64,000 nt of DNA from Myoxocephalus aenaeus (taxonomy: Eukaryota > Chordata > Actinopteri > Perciformes > Cottidae). The stretch spans positions 5,357,501 through 5,421,500 of the forward strand of contig JBAMJR010000047.1 of assembly GCA_038501785.1 (NCBI GenBank), given 5' to 3'. Positions 11,893 through 22,979 of the stretch are shown here, one piece after another. Numbering within the stretch: the first letter of the stretch is position 1; each line of letters starts with the position of its first letter. The notes beneath the pieces were generated by a model. The model was not told where the DNA came from. It did no database searches and worked only from the letters and a program-made list of their open reading frames with translations. Made by a program: the position numbers and the translations under genes.

Positions 11893-12539
11893 ATAGACCT
11901 GCCTTGGAAGTTTATTTTGAACACACTGTTCGCATGCAATGAGCGGATACTTTAGGTTTCCTATGAACACGGAAGTAAAAATGTAAAAAGACTATCCACG
12001 TGTCACACAGAGGATGTAACAGTGTTGTTTCTATACTTATTCTTTGGCTCTATACTTATTTTTGGGCTCTATATATATTGTCCTTTAAATAGTTCTGATC
12101 CTGCTTGACTTTATCGGCTTGCTTTTAGTTTGAAATGCATTTGTTTCCGTACTTTGCATTTTTTACTTCCTGCTGCTGGGCATGTGATAAAGCCCGTAGG
12201 GCATCTTGAGTAACCAGGTCATGGTTTCTGGAAACAGACAATGTTGTTCGAGTTCCTCAAATGCGACTCGCATCAAAACAATATTAATTAATAAATAGCA
12301 CAACAGGTAACCGAAGAAAAAATACATATTTTTTATTTATTATTTTGGGGTGAATCCTTTTAAAATGATCCAACCTCCCTTAACCCCTTTACACATGTTA
12401 TGAGTGAAAATTGACACGCTTTGGCAACAGAAGTTGCACCTTCGGCTGTTGCAATGCACAGCAATGACTAATTCATGCACTGGATTGGATTAATAATTGA
12501 ACGTTTCATTTGTCATCAATCAAAGTCTGTGTTTTAAAA
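11893..12539. other. Non-coding stretch, no gene seen
   Basis: AT-rich DNA lies between the transposon end and the LINE remnant, with repeated CTCTATACTTATT-like words at about 12031-12075. Nothing coding is recognised. Confidence 0.5.
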
Positions 12540-13050
12540 GGGAATGCTTTTGGCAGTGACTCTCGACAACAGAGTGCGATCAAATGTAAAAACAAGATTC
12601 GTGGCTTTCACACTCAAATCACGCACTCCTTTGACCAGCATAATAAATAAATCACGAAGAAGACGCAAGACACCCAAACTTGATGAATGGGGACGTTTTG
12701 TTGTCCCGCCTGCTGCCAACTACGACAACATCTTCAAATGGTCCCAAAGGGCTGCAGCTCGAATTTTAACTAAAAAGCAGAACATTGGAGCATTTTAGCT
12801 TCTCCTCACCGGCTCCCTATAAGAGTCAGATCAGATTTAAGGTGCTTTTTGATGACTTACAAACTTGTCTTTACCTGTCGGATCTAAACCTTAATCCCAT
12901 CCTGTGCTCTCTGCTCTAAGAGTACAGTCCAACAGAAGTCTGCAGGGCCCATTTCCCATCATTCCACCTCCCTCACCTCCATGCTGATATCAGACAGACT
13001 GGCCTTTAAATGCAGACTTGCAACCTACAACTTGCTTAATTACTTTCGGC
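12540..13050 (+). pseudogene. LINE (L2/CR1-like) reverse transcriptase 3' fragment, broken
   Basis: The first frame ends with SQRAAARILTKKQN, and after a frame change the text continues as ILASPHRLPIRVRSDL and FLMTYKL (about 12750-12865). This is the typical succession 'QNAAARLLT...LHWLPV..R..FK.LL..YK' found just after the polymerase core in L2/CR1-type non-LTR retrotransposons. A possible match to the segment beginning 'LGV.LD' lies at the left edge (VTLDNRV, near 12557). A frameshift and stops show it is dead. There are no 5' parts, so it is a 5'-truncated copy. The 3' boundary is not visible and is given approximately. Confidence 0.65.
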
Positions 13051-15061
13051 CTTGTACCTGTTCCTCTGGTTGGTCAGTCTCAATACCTCTATAAATCCCA
13101 GTTCATGTGCTTTTCATAAAAAATGTGAATTCCTTGATATGAAATTTCCATATGCAAGTTTTTGTTTGTGGGTGTTTGGTACTGAGAATATGACCAAAGA
13201 TACTGAAAAACAATTTGATTCTACTGGTAACATATTATTGACACGACGGCAGGTCTCCTCCTGTAATAAATTCCAGTAATCCCCTGGCGCATACTTTCAC
13301 GTGACAGCCTGTTCTTTTTAATCATTTGTTTGGATTATTCAACTCCACATGTTCTTAATTGCATTGCGGGACCTTCCTGATGTTCTTTTAGTATTTACCT
13401 GGGGAGGAATAAAACAAAAAAAACTTCACTGACGATGTCAACAGTTAATCAACCTTCCACACCTCTCTTGCTTAATGAACTTCACCTCAGTTCGCCTGAA
13501 AGAGAACCAAGACTAGAGCGGTCTCCATGGGGCAGTTTGGTGTTCACCCAAATTCGAACATCTTTGTCTAACCAAGTGAACCAAACAAAAGGGATTTGCT
13601 CCACAGTCTGAATAAACTGCCGCAGACATGCTTGGAACGATGCACCCCGAAGGCAGATCCAAGCGATGCAGACAGCTGCTTGTGGCTCGCCCCCCCCCCC
13701 CCCCCTTGTAAATTACCTTTTATTTGCGATAACCTGACAGATACCCGCAGCGTTAATAGGTAATTCCCAGCTTGCTTAACGAGTTTACCATATGTTGGAG
13801 GTGGGCTGATGACAAATACAGAGAAGAGATGTCATCATCTTATGAACAACCGTCTGATTTAAAAAAAAAAAAAAAGGCCAGGAAGATGAGGAAGGACTTA
13901 ACACGAAATCACCCGCGGAGTTAATTGATATTATTGTCAAAAGTGATTTAATCAGATTCTTGTTGATAACGTTATTCACCGATGCATTACTTTGAAATTC
14001 AGAGTTGATTTAAAACAATAAAAAATAAAGTAGCTTAAGGATATGGAAAGCAGACGATGCCACATGTCGTCATCGACCGTTTGAGACTTGTACACGAGAC
14101 AGCGCTGGTGTAGCGGTGCACATACCAAACGACACACAATGCATCATTGAACTGAATTCACGGACCGAAGACGCCTCGTTACCTCCAGAGGAGCCCCAGT
14201 TTGCATGCATACAGTATTAGAGATAAGCCCTCGTTTTAAATGACTCAAGACATGCATATTTCAACAGTGAGCCGATTTTAAATGAGTCACTCTCCAAACA
14301 CAATTGGCTAATTATGGAGATGAGCTTGTCTGAACCAAATTTAACTCGTTCGGATTCATTTCATCAGATTTACATTGTTTGTTTGTTTCCCCTCCGCAGC
14401 AATGAGCTTCAGTCGCTGACTCTGCGTTCACCAACACAGGCCAACGTTGAATATTCCGTGAATAATCATTTACTGGCAGAGAATTGGTTTAATGTTCATC
14501 AAGACGTACAGTGCATTTAGAATGAAACATTATGAAGACATTCATCTGAGGGGGCTCGAAATAGACTGTCAGGAACGTTACACTCATTAGGTTTATGGAA
14601 AACAAAAAAAACAAAAAAAGGAAATCCAGCCCGTGGCGACTGCCGTCTAATCGCTGAATGAGCCAGTGTTCGCAGGTCATTCAAGGACTGATCAAAGCGC
14701 TCATGACTCACGCAGCGAGATGCAACGTTCCCAGCAGCCCAAATTGACGATACGCCCCCAAGGACGGCCAGTTATCGGCTCACGCCCCTCGGCGGGAGTC
14801 GACAATGCGAACGTGGGACGAGAGGGGGCCATCAAGGGAGGACTTTTTATTTGAGGTGAAGAGCGCGCTGCAAGTCATGCTCGACGTCGAAAGGGGAGAA
14901 TTGTTTGGGTTTTTTGGGGGGTTTAAAAAGGCTATTAGTGCGACAGTTAAAACGGACAGGGAGAGTGGGTGGGATACTATTGCTGTTCACAAATTGCCAG
15001 ACTGAGCTCATCACAAATCTCCATGTGTGTCCACATCACAAACAAATAAAAAAATCATATG
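13051..15061. other. Non-coding stretch, no gene seen
   Basis: The segment contains a C16 run (13690-13705) and an A15 run (13861-13875). A CpG-richer piece lies near 14740-14890. Around 14300-14320 the words CAATTGGCTAATTATGG resemble homeodomain sites. No exon or RNA gene is recognised. Confidence 0.5.
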
Positions 15062-15069
15062 ACGTACAC
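15062..15069. repeat. Left target-site duplication of hAT element
   Basis: The 8-bp word ACGTACAC directly precedes the element's left terminus and is repeated exactly at 16903-16910. Eight base pairs is the standard hAT target duplication length. Confidence 0.9.
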
Positions 15070-15189
15070 CTGCGGTGCCCAATACGTCGATCGCAAAGGT
15101 AGTGCGGGTAGATCGCATGCCACTTTTTCAGTCTTTCAAAAATCTTTATCGACAAAGCCCAGCTCAGAGTGTGCAAATGAATGTCAATC

Positions 15190-16687
15190 ACCACAGACGG
15201 TGCGCCCGCAATGGTTATTGCCAAGTGCAGGGAGGATGATGTTCTCCCTGACTTCCTTAATTACCACTGCATTAAGGACCACTAGGCTGTCAACCAGCTT
15301 CATTCACCAAGCTGTCAGGAAGCTGAACTCTCTACCTCACCACTCCCACATCTAGACTCTGCTGCTAAACTGTCTGACCGCTGCTATTAACGCACACTTA
15401 ATTAGTTTCCTAATCTGTTTTTGCACTATGTTTATATGTCTTTGCACTATGCTTATATGTCTTTGCACTAAGTTTATATGTTATATGTTGTCTATTTTTT
15501 ACTTTTTTTTTTTAAATGTGCACTATTCACTTTATGTTTCTGCACTATGTTTATATGTTGTTTGTATGTTATATGTTGTCTAGTTTAGATGTTTATATGT
15601 TTATATGTTATATGTTTATTTTTTACTTAAATGTTGCACTATTCACTTTTTTTTCAGACAGTAGAGAAACATAATTTCAGGTCCTCTGTATGTTTGCACA
15701 ATATGGAAGAAGTGACAAATAAAACTGACTTTGACTTTGATAATACACCAACAAGCATTATGCGCTAAAATGCTAAACATGAAAGAGATCATGGATGTGG
15801 CAACGAAGATCGCCTGTTCTATTCGAGCGAGAGCTCTTCAAAGACGGCTATTCCGTGCGCATCTGGAGAAGGCTGACTGCGACCACTCGGACTTCTTGCT
15901 ATACACTGATGTGGGACGGCTTAGTCGGGGGAAATTCCTGCAGAGATTTCGAGAGCTCTGTCCGGCGATAAAGGAGTTTCTCCATGTTGTTAAACATGCA
16001 GAATACAACCAACTCAATGACGATCAGTGGCTGCTAGACTTGCAAGGAAAAGACAAAACTGTGGTTGATATGATAAGCTCAGTTAATGCTTTCAAATGAA
16101 AAATACAACATCTGTCCTCAAAGCTGCATTGTCATGATTTGGGGAACTTCCAAAACCTCGCGTCAGAGCTGGAGACGCAACGGAAGGCGTGTGCGCAACT
16201 TGACAGTCCGCGCTACACAGAGCAGCTTGACAAGCGTCCGTCAGAGTTTGACAGACGCTTTCAAGACCTTGCTTTACTGGAGCCAGTCGCTACATTCATG
16301 TGCTACCCCATTTCGGGAAGACATTGAGGTTGATTCACTCACTTCAAAAATTGCACTGCGGTTTCACCTGAACTCATCTGAAGTGGATGATGAGATGTTG
16401 ACACTACAGGCTGACATTCAGCTGAAGTCCAGAGCTCATGGACAGTTTTAGAACTTACTCACAGAGGAAAGGTACCCAAACATGAGGAAATGTGCTACCT
16501 TCTTGACTGCATTATTTGGCTCTACTTATGTATGTGAGTCAGCCTTTTCCCACATGAAAAACATTAAGTCTAAACACCATTCCACCATGACTGATGACCA
16601 TTTTGAAGTCTGCCTGAGGCTGGCTACCAGCAGCTACTGTCCGGACTATGCAACCCTGGCTGATTCCATTCAGTGTAAGTCAGAGTA
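15190..16687 (+). pseudogene. hAT transposase remnant (ZBED/GTF2IRD2-like type)
   Basis: A hAT transposase cuts and joins element ends in the nucleus through an RNase H-like DDE fold. Recognisable pieces in order are: ITTDGAPAM (second catalytic Asp region) followed by LPDFLNYHCI at 15187-15273; after the LINE, IIHQQALCAK directly continues the text (15740 on); then LSRGKFLQRFRELCP, where the usual 'VRWLSRG' reads VGRLSRG and so lacks the Trp; then EFDRRFQDL, SEVDDEMLTLQADIQLKS, and the C-terminal hATC dimerisation domain with FGSTYVCESAFSHM (catalytic Glu in CES) and CLRLATSSYCPDY, ending at 16687. Stops and frame changes between 16100 and 16480, the inserted LINE and the missing N-terminus make it non-functional. 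Confidence 0.9.
15274..15740 (+). mobile_element. LINE 3' end inserted in the hAT transposase
   Basis: Transposase text stops at ...NYHCI (15273) and resumes at IIHQQAL (15740), so the intervening DNA is an insertion. Its first part encodes TTRLSTSFIHQAVRKLNSL and then a stop, the usual extreme C-terminus of jockey-like LINE ORF2 ('R..NSFFP.AV..LN'). A 3' UTR follows with tandem words of the type TTTGCACTATGTTTATATGTC (period 21, about 15418-15480), ending ACAAATAAAACTGACTTTGACTTTGA-like: an AATAAA signal and a short TTTGAC repeat tail. At most 2 bp of target duplication can be seen. The copy is severely 5'-truncated. Confidence 0.8.
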
Positions 16688-16784
16688 ATGGCCAAAAATG
16701 TACAGAATTATTGTGTCATAATGGTTCATGCAGTTATGCAAGGTACGCCAATATTGTTAATATAAAGTATACTCGGTATATTTA

Positions 16785-16836
16785 TACATTAATAATGCTA
16801 ACTATATATATATATATAGTTAGCATTATTAATGTA
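16785..16836. repeat. 52-bp perfect palindrome
   Basis: Two 26-bp arms meet with no spacer. The left arm begins TACATTAATAATGCTAAC and ends in (TA)n; the right arm is its exact reverse complement. It lies in the 3' non-coding part of the hAT element. It can form a long hairpin or cruciform. A (TA)n core with perfect flanking arms is a fragile, replication-slippage-prone structure. Confidence 0.95.
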
Positions 16837-16902
16837 GGTAGATCTTTTTTACTTGGTCAGTTTAAAAGTAGCTCGCAAGCCAAAAAAGTGTGGGCACCCC
16901 CG

Positions 16903-16910
16903 ACGTACAC
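16903..16910. repeat. Right target-site duplication of hAT element
   Basis: ACGTACAC follows the right terminus and matches 15062-15069 exactly. Confidence 0.9.
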
Positions 16911-17149
16911 ACTCATCCATAAGGGTGTTATTCAATGAAAACAGCCTGCGAGGCCTTTCAGTGTTCTAGTCCGCCGTGACTCATTCAACAACAAGGCGAA
17001 CCAACAAAGAAGAAATTTCCAAACAACAGCACAGGGCCACAAACAATCGCGCGCAGTCGACGGGTGACTGAACAACCAATGAATGCATCGGGCTCGACGG
17101 GCTTTCATCCAGACAGCAGCAGCAACACAGCGGCTAACAAGATTGGTGG

Positions 17150-17408
17150 GAGACTGTGGCTCAGTGGTGAACAGGGTCGTCCTTCAATCAGAGGATCGGT
17201 GGTTCGATCCCCGGCTCCGCTAGCCCACGTCGATGTTTCCTTGAGCAAGACACTTAACCCTAAATTGCTCCCGTAGCTGTGCCTACGGTGTATAATGGTT
17301 GATAATCAGGAGGTGGCACCTTGCATGGTAGCTCTTCTCAACAGTGGGTGAATGATGTCATGTAGTGCTTTGAGTGGTTGGAAGACTAGAAAAGTGCTGT
17401 ACAGGTCC
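17150..17408 (+). mobile_element. tRNA-derived SINE
   Basis: A split RNA polymerase III promoter is visible: a box A-like TGGCTCAGTGG (17157-17167) and a box B GGTTCGATCCC (17201-17211), the pair typical of a tRNA head. The body has CCTTGAGCAAGACACTTAACCC, then GGTGGCACCTTGCATGG, and ends with TTTGAGTGGTTGGAAGACTAGAAAAG followed by a tail without a long poly(A). This body is familiar from widespread teleost tRNA-SINEs that pair with LINE 3' ends. It is not a functional tRNA gene because no cloverleaf can be completed after box B. Ends are approximate. Confidence 0.85.
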
Positions 17409-19835
17409 CAAATCATCAGGCAAGAGTCAAAAGTTGGCCAACAGGAAGCGGACCAACAAAGAGACAAGACAGAAGGTGTATACGATTCACATGTTGCTGT
17501 CCCGTCTCCTCTCTTTCATGTGGAAGGAGGCACTTGACGCTTGTCTCCTTTGTCGACACAGCTCCTCTCCCCTGTTGCTGCTCGGCTACATGGCGACTTC
17601 CTGTTGCCCCTCGGCTTCAGTTGACTTGTTGGAAGTTGTTGTTTCCCCCCCAGAGTTCTGGGTAATCGTGACAGTGGCACCTCGTTCACCTCTTTTCCTT
17701 TGGTACACTCCATGTGAAGCCTTTTCAACAGCAGCCTCGCGCACAGGTGTCCAACCACACCAAATGGAACCAGCCCGTATAAAAGGAAATGCAGGCCTAA
17801 ACCAGTGTTATTGATTAGATCCGGGCTTTTCCTGCTCTGCATTGTCTAGTGTCTTCTGGGAAATGGAGTCCACAACCACAGCACATTGACCACACAGAAC
17901 TGATAACACCAAGAGGACAATTCAATTAGTTTGGGTGGTTCGGGGGGGCAGGCTGGCGGTGAAATGGAAGGCCGTGACGCATTTGTTTCCCGGTTGCGTT
18001 AATCAGACACCTGGTGCATCGTTTATACCATTTATACCAAAAAATACATTATTATTCTAATATGTCATGATAAATCATAATAGCACGATGCATTATCATT
18101 ATCAGTATTATTGTGGTGAAAAGTGTGATAATTAGTGACTGTTGAAAACTGGGATATTTGAGTGTGTTATAGATGTTTGTGTGGACTTGTAATCAGGGAC
18201 AAACTGGGGCATCTGGTCACCATAGGAGGACCACTAATGGGTTTATTAATTAGCATTCTAATTCATTAATTTCCTCTTTAAATACTATTTTCATGAGAGA
18301 AATTGACAGTACCATGGACAGTGAAGGACGTTGTCCTTAGTTCCTGCGTTTTATGGCGACCACACACCTCCTAAAACCACTGAATATTTGGAATGCAGCC
18401 AGGTGTCAGGGTCAAGCTGAAGTAGATTTAGTGAAATACCAGAACTGGGGGGGAAAAAAGTAACCTTACGTGTTTGAGTTGCACACCCCGTGTTTGTTGA
18501 CAGAGAACCTATCACACGAGTGTGTGATGTGAAGACGCCGTGGGCACGTTGCGCTTTAAAAGCAGAGCGCTTCTATAAAGACACTTTGATGTCCTCTGGT
18601 TTGCCCTCAGAGTTTTTTGAAGCCAGCGAGGAAGAAGGACAGCTCATGTGATGGCTATGTATTTTTATTTCTTTATTTTTTAAATCATGCAGGGTTCAGA
18701 AGGACGCATTGGCTTAACGGAGTGAGATGTTCCGCCCCGATAGCGTCCTCCTATGGCGACCTTAACTCTGCCGATAACCTGATTGTTTACTCGGGAGTCA
18801 CAACATGTGTCCGCCTGCGGAGCTGCAGGTGCACTTGAATAATACATAAGGTCACGAATCACCGAATCCATTTTTAATGCTAACAAAAAAGGCAAAAAAA
18901 ATAAACATCTCATGACTTATACAATATTCTTTTGGATACACCTGGGCGGTTCTTGTGAGCTGCTGTTAAGGGTCAAACACAAATCTTGACCCTCGTCCTG
19001 GAGTCAAATTGGTTATTTATGGTATTTTAATAGTTACACTTCATCAAGATTGCATGGGAGTAAGCCTTGCTCGCATTATATTATTGTGTTGGTGTGCATG
19101 CATGCTTTTGCATCATAAATATGTGCTCTTTTTTGTTTACACCTGAACTAGAAAATGTTTAAGCATCCTCTCAGATTAAGTGCAGCTATGACGCAAAGGC
19201 CGGTTTCAGCAGGGTACTAAATAGCACCTCACGCTGAAGTAATTGTGCGATGAACGCTTTAAGCAGCTTCCTGTCCCTGTCAGAAGTGCCTGTGTTTGAT
19301 ACAGTGGTTAAGTCGGCGGCGGCGCTGCATCTTGGAAACAGAGCGAAGGAACCCAGGCGAGCTTGTCATATGACAGCGGCACTTATTCACTCAGCCTCAG
19401 ATTTTCTCTTTCACTCTCTCCTCTGTCACTCCGCCGAGAGATTCGTCTCTTTTCCCTCTGATAAACAGCTCAATCTAGACTTGAATGACAATCGGCAGAG
19501 CACTTCTTTGATTCCCTTCCCTTTACAGCTCTTGGAGCCCCCACCCCCTCCCCGATTAAGTTGACGCTGACCAGCTGGTTATCGGCATTTCTGCACACAT
19601 CCGGGGAACCTGCGTGCTATCAGTTCAATTCTATTATATGCCATTAGCAGAAGTCTGGCTGCCCGGTTCATGGCCTGTCAGTCATTTTAGCTCGTCCGGC
19701 TTTCTGTCAGTAAGGTTGCTTTGAGTTATCTGTCATTTTGTCTCTATCATAGTCAACTTCATAAGCCTTTCTCACCTTTGTGTCTGTTAGTTTGATCGCG
19801 TGAAAGCCATGATTCAAAATAAATAAATCACACTT
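17409..19835. other. Non-coding stretch, no gene seen
   Basis: Frames at 17374-17842 overlap on both strands and show no family resemblance. Near 18025-18045 the words TTTATACCA repeat. AT-rich DNA lies at 18030-18130. Nothing coding or RNA-like is supported. Confidence 0.5.
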
Positions 19836-19866
19836 AATTCTAGGGGAACTAGTTTCCCCTAGAATT
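19836..19866. repeat. Inverted repeat with 13-bp perfect arms
   Basis: AATTCTAGGGGAA (19836-19848) pairs perfectly with 19854-19866 across the 5-nt loop CTAGT. It is not followed by a T run, and transcription termination of this type is not expected in an animal genome, so it is recorded only as a hairpin-forming structure. Confidence 0.9.
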
Positions 19867-22800
19867 TCTGTTTTGCGTGCACAGAAATTAGTGTCAATTA
19901 ATGAAGTAGATGGTAGTTTCCTCAGCCTTGTGTCAGGCTGTTTAATCACTGTTCATGCTGATACCTATATTAATGAATGCACTACAATTCATGTTTAACC
20001 CACGCAATCTCAAGCCCCTAAAGGGCGGCCGCTAAGGAGGTCAGTTGACGTAGTATGAAGAATGTCCATATGGGGTGGAGGTTACTTACCTACGTACTTA
20101 ACTATGTCAGCCATGCGTCAAACATTTATTTAATGTGAACAAATGTACTTAATTCAACCTAAACGCCTAACTTTTCCGAGACCCAACCACGTAGTTTTGC
20201 ATCCTGTACAGGTTTTGCAATGCAGGGATCCGTTTGTGTTTCTGGACATTTGTAGGAGAATGCACCAAAACCAAGATGTTGTACCCTTTACCATTTGCAC
20301 TTCTAAGGACTACATCTGTAGTTCAGGACACTACGAGTGTCCCAATTGAGGGGCTGGATCCTCCAAGGTCTGCGTTTCCACAGGTCAAGAAGTTTGTCCC
20401 AATTCCTCTGCTGAAAGGAATGCGACTTCTTTTATTTTTCCTTTGGAGGACACGTGCAGTGAATCCTTTTGTGGCTGTCTGCATCCAATAATCCATTGAG
20501 CACTGGCCAGTTAATTAATGAAGCAGTCAGGCAATTCTCCTCAACTCGTAAAGTTCAGAAATATCACGTGAACGTATTCCATTTACCAGGTATTTGCACC
20601 CAGGTGGTCATTGATCACTGGTTTTATAATCGCTTAAACCAGACCAATGAAAAAGCCACAGAGAGGTGTAAATAATGGGGGTGATAAAGTCCACGCTTTT
20701 GTGGTCGTTAGCGGTGTGGAAATGCTGTTAATCACAAGTTATACCTGGAAACGCAATGTAATACTGTACATCTCTCAATGTAAACTCATACCACGCTTTA
20801 CTTTCGCGGCGGCACCTCGACACTATTGGACGATTGCTCATAAAGTTTTACATGTTTGACATTATGGGTTGACGGAGGTGGCTGGTGCATCATTAGTTTC
20901 AGTCCATCGGGCTAGACGGTGTCCTTTTCAGAGGAGACATAGTCAGCCTGGCCTTCAGGAATTTACGAAGGACACGCCTCCTTAAAAGGATCCATCCCGG
21001 GAGTCGAGACAACGTCTGTATACGGATTGGGACATCTGGGTCTCTGGTGTGGACCCCCCAAAGCAAGCCCCCCTACTAGTACTTTGAGACACGGGCAGTC
21101 ATTCGGAGGCCGCTGGCTCCTGAGCAACAGTTACGAGGAATGGTTGATAGCGTTTGATAAATGGTTTACATCTCCATAACATTAATCAGTAGATGCAGAA
21201 AGTATGAGGTACTTCAGCTGGAAACTAATTAGCGCAGCAAAGCAATGTAGTTATGTATTGTGGTTAACATTTTTATTTTAAAGACGTTCTCATTTACCAT
21301 TTAAAGTCTACAACATGTTTTTAATTGAAATATTGGTAATTTGAGCTATTTCTTTTCCTGCTGTTTTTTTTTTTTGCCATTATGACTGTATTGTTTTGGC
21401 TCCCAAGTATACAAGGCCCCCAAATCCCCAAACCGCCACACATCATTCAGGAGTGAGATGAGCACACTTAGCACAACATCATAAATCAACATTAAATACC
21501 AGCTCCGGTGCACTCCATGACTATTTTGTCAGGGTCATTTGTGATCATGTAATTACACAATGTTCCCGTGCATCAACTTATTTATTTTTTGGAAAGAATG
21601 ATTTACAGTGCAGGGTTCATCTGGCCACATTAATCACTCTCGTGTTAATGGGTGACACGGTTGCTCGTCTCCCCCCAGGGCCCCGGGGCGAAACGAGGAA
21701 GACACCCGAGAGCCCAAAATGAATGCCGAGCCATTGCGCGTCATTACTCACCGGGGATGTCAATGTGGACGTTGATTCTGAGGAGAATGAAATTGGGTGC
21801 ATTAGTGATGTAAATGCTGTCATATCGTATGCAGAATTTAGAGGCGGGCGTACACAACGCAAACGGCCAGAATAATAAGGAACGGAGGTGTTGAGATTCC
21901 TCTCAGCTGTGAAATGTTTTTATCTCTAGTTGTTTTGGTCATTTACTAAAAGGGAAAAGGTGGCCGCCATTTATTACTAACGCACAGAGATGACTGTGAA
22001 TTCATAAAGGCAGTGGATTTTATTACATTGGACAGCCGTGTTGCAACATTTTACTTTTACGATCCTGTATGTGGTGATACAATAAAAATATGGATTCTTG
22101 CTAAATCCCTCTGAACAGACACGCTTGATTAATACTACAGCTTTTAACATGGGCGTCATAAGCCTCAAGGTCATGCAGCTTTTCCCTTCGCTCCATGAAT
22201 GGGACGTGTTCAATTCAGTCCATTTGGAAATGATGAAACAGTCAGAAGGTATTTTAATGACACTCACAAAATGAAAGACTTGGTCCCAGAGTTGGCTTAA
22301 AGTTAAATGTAATGGTCTCCTCCGCTATAGAGACGTGGGAGCATGTGTAAGATCTGATTTGATCAGTTCTGGCTTCCAGCTGAATCCCCAGATTTAGTGA
22401 TTGTTTAATTTAAAGAGAGCAACAACTGAGAGCCAGATAGACACATTCCTAGATTGTTCTTTTAGGAATTAATGGATCTTATGATGTCCTGATAGCAAGG
22501 AGGAGTAATCCTTGGTTGAATGAAAGATGTATTCTTTGAATAAATACCAGTTTTTTTTTTTCGTTTTTTTTTTGGTGCGTGTGTAAATGAAGAGAGACAA
22601 GCTTGCCATCTGTACTTAATGAGACCCCGCAGATTTTCCATATTTGCTGAAATGAAATTCTTTTGTTGGGTAGTGTATTAATTGTCTACCCACAGGGAGT
22701 TATTAATTAGTTTGTATTTAACTAAGTTTTAATTGCTGTTTCCTGAACAGCAGTGAGTTTTTGAGCGTCCCCAGACAGCTGGACTCCGCACTATTAAGAC

Positions 22801-22870
22801 CTTTTTACATCTCATTATTTTGGTATCTAGCAGTGACAACACGAGCAAGCATGAGACTGGCCTTCTGGCA
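19867..22870. other. Non-coding stretch, homeodomain-like motif block at its end
   Basis: No gene is recognised. Short frames at 20143-20491 show no domain. The segment 22672-22750 is rich in TTAATTG, TTATTAATTAG and TTTTAATTG words, an arrangement seen in conserved homeodomain/POU enhancers. T runs occur at about 21366-21376 and 22551-22573. Confidence 0.45.
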
Positions 22871-22883
22871 GTGCGTCATGAGA

Positions 22884-22901
22884 TTTCTGGGAATTGTAGT
22901 T
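22884..22901 (-). promoter_or_regulatory. ZNF143/SBS-like site
   Basis: The minus strand reads AACTACAATTCCCAGAAA, a close match to the ACTACAATTCCCAG core bound by the vertebrate factor ZNF143 at promoters and chromatin-loop anchors. No promoter is visible next to it; such words are also carried by interspersed repeats. This is a motif-level call only. Confidence 0.4.
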
Positions 22902-22979
22902 CAAAACTTCCACCCATTTGAGAACACTAAATGTGTGTGACCTCTTGAAAATCGGTCTTTTGCATTTCACATGCGTAAA

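Larger units (their letters stand above)
15070..16902 (+). mobile_element. hAT DNA transposon, inactive, split by a LINE insertion
   Basis: The element is bounded by identical 8-bp direct repeats (ACGTACAC) and imperfect 12-bp inverted termini: left CTGCGGTGCCCA, right TGGGCACCCCCG (reverse complement CGGGGGTGCCCA). Only two positions differ, and the form fits hAT ends. Inside is a plus-strand transposase remnant with hAT signatures, interrupted by a LINE 3' end (about 15274-15740). Without the insertion about 1.37 kb remains, too short for a full hAT gene, so the N-terminal zinc finger and much of the catalytic core are missing. Near the right end is a 52-bp perfect palindrome. The exact duplication suggests the insertion is not very ancient even though the gene is decayed. 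Confidence 0.9.

Noticed and set aside
17150..17230. Functional tRNA gene
   Set aside because: Boxes A and B are present, but no acceptor stem or cloverleaf can be formed and the downstream body is that of a SINE.
20143..21070. Possible diverged mobile element with repeated GGACACG words
   Set aside because: The words GAGGACACGTGCAG and GGACACGCCTCC are suggestive, but no termini, duplication or coding part could be aligned by eye.
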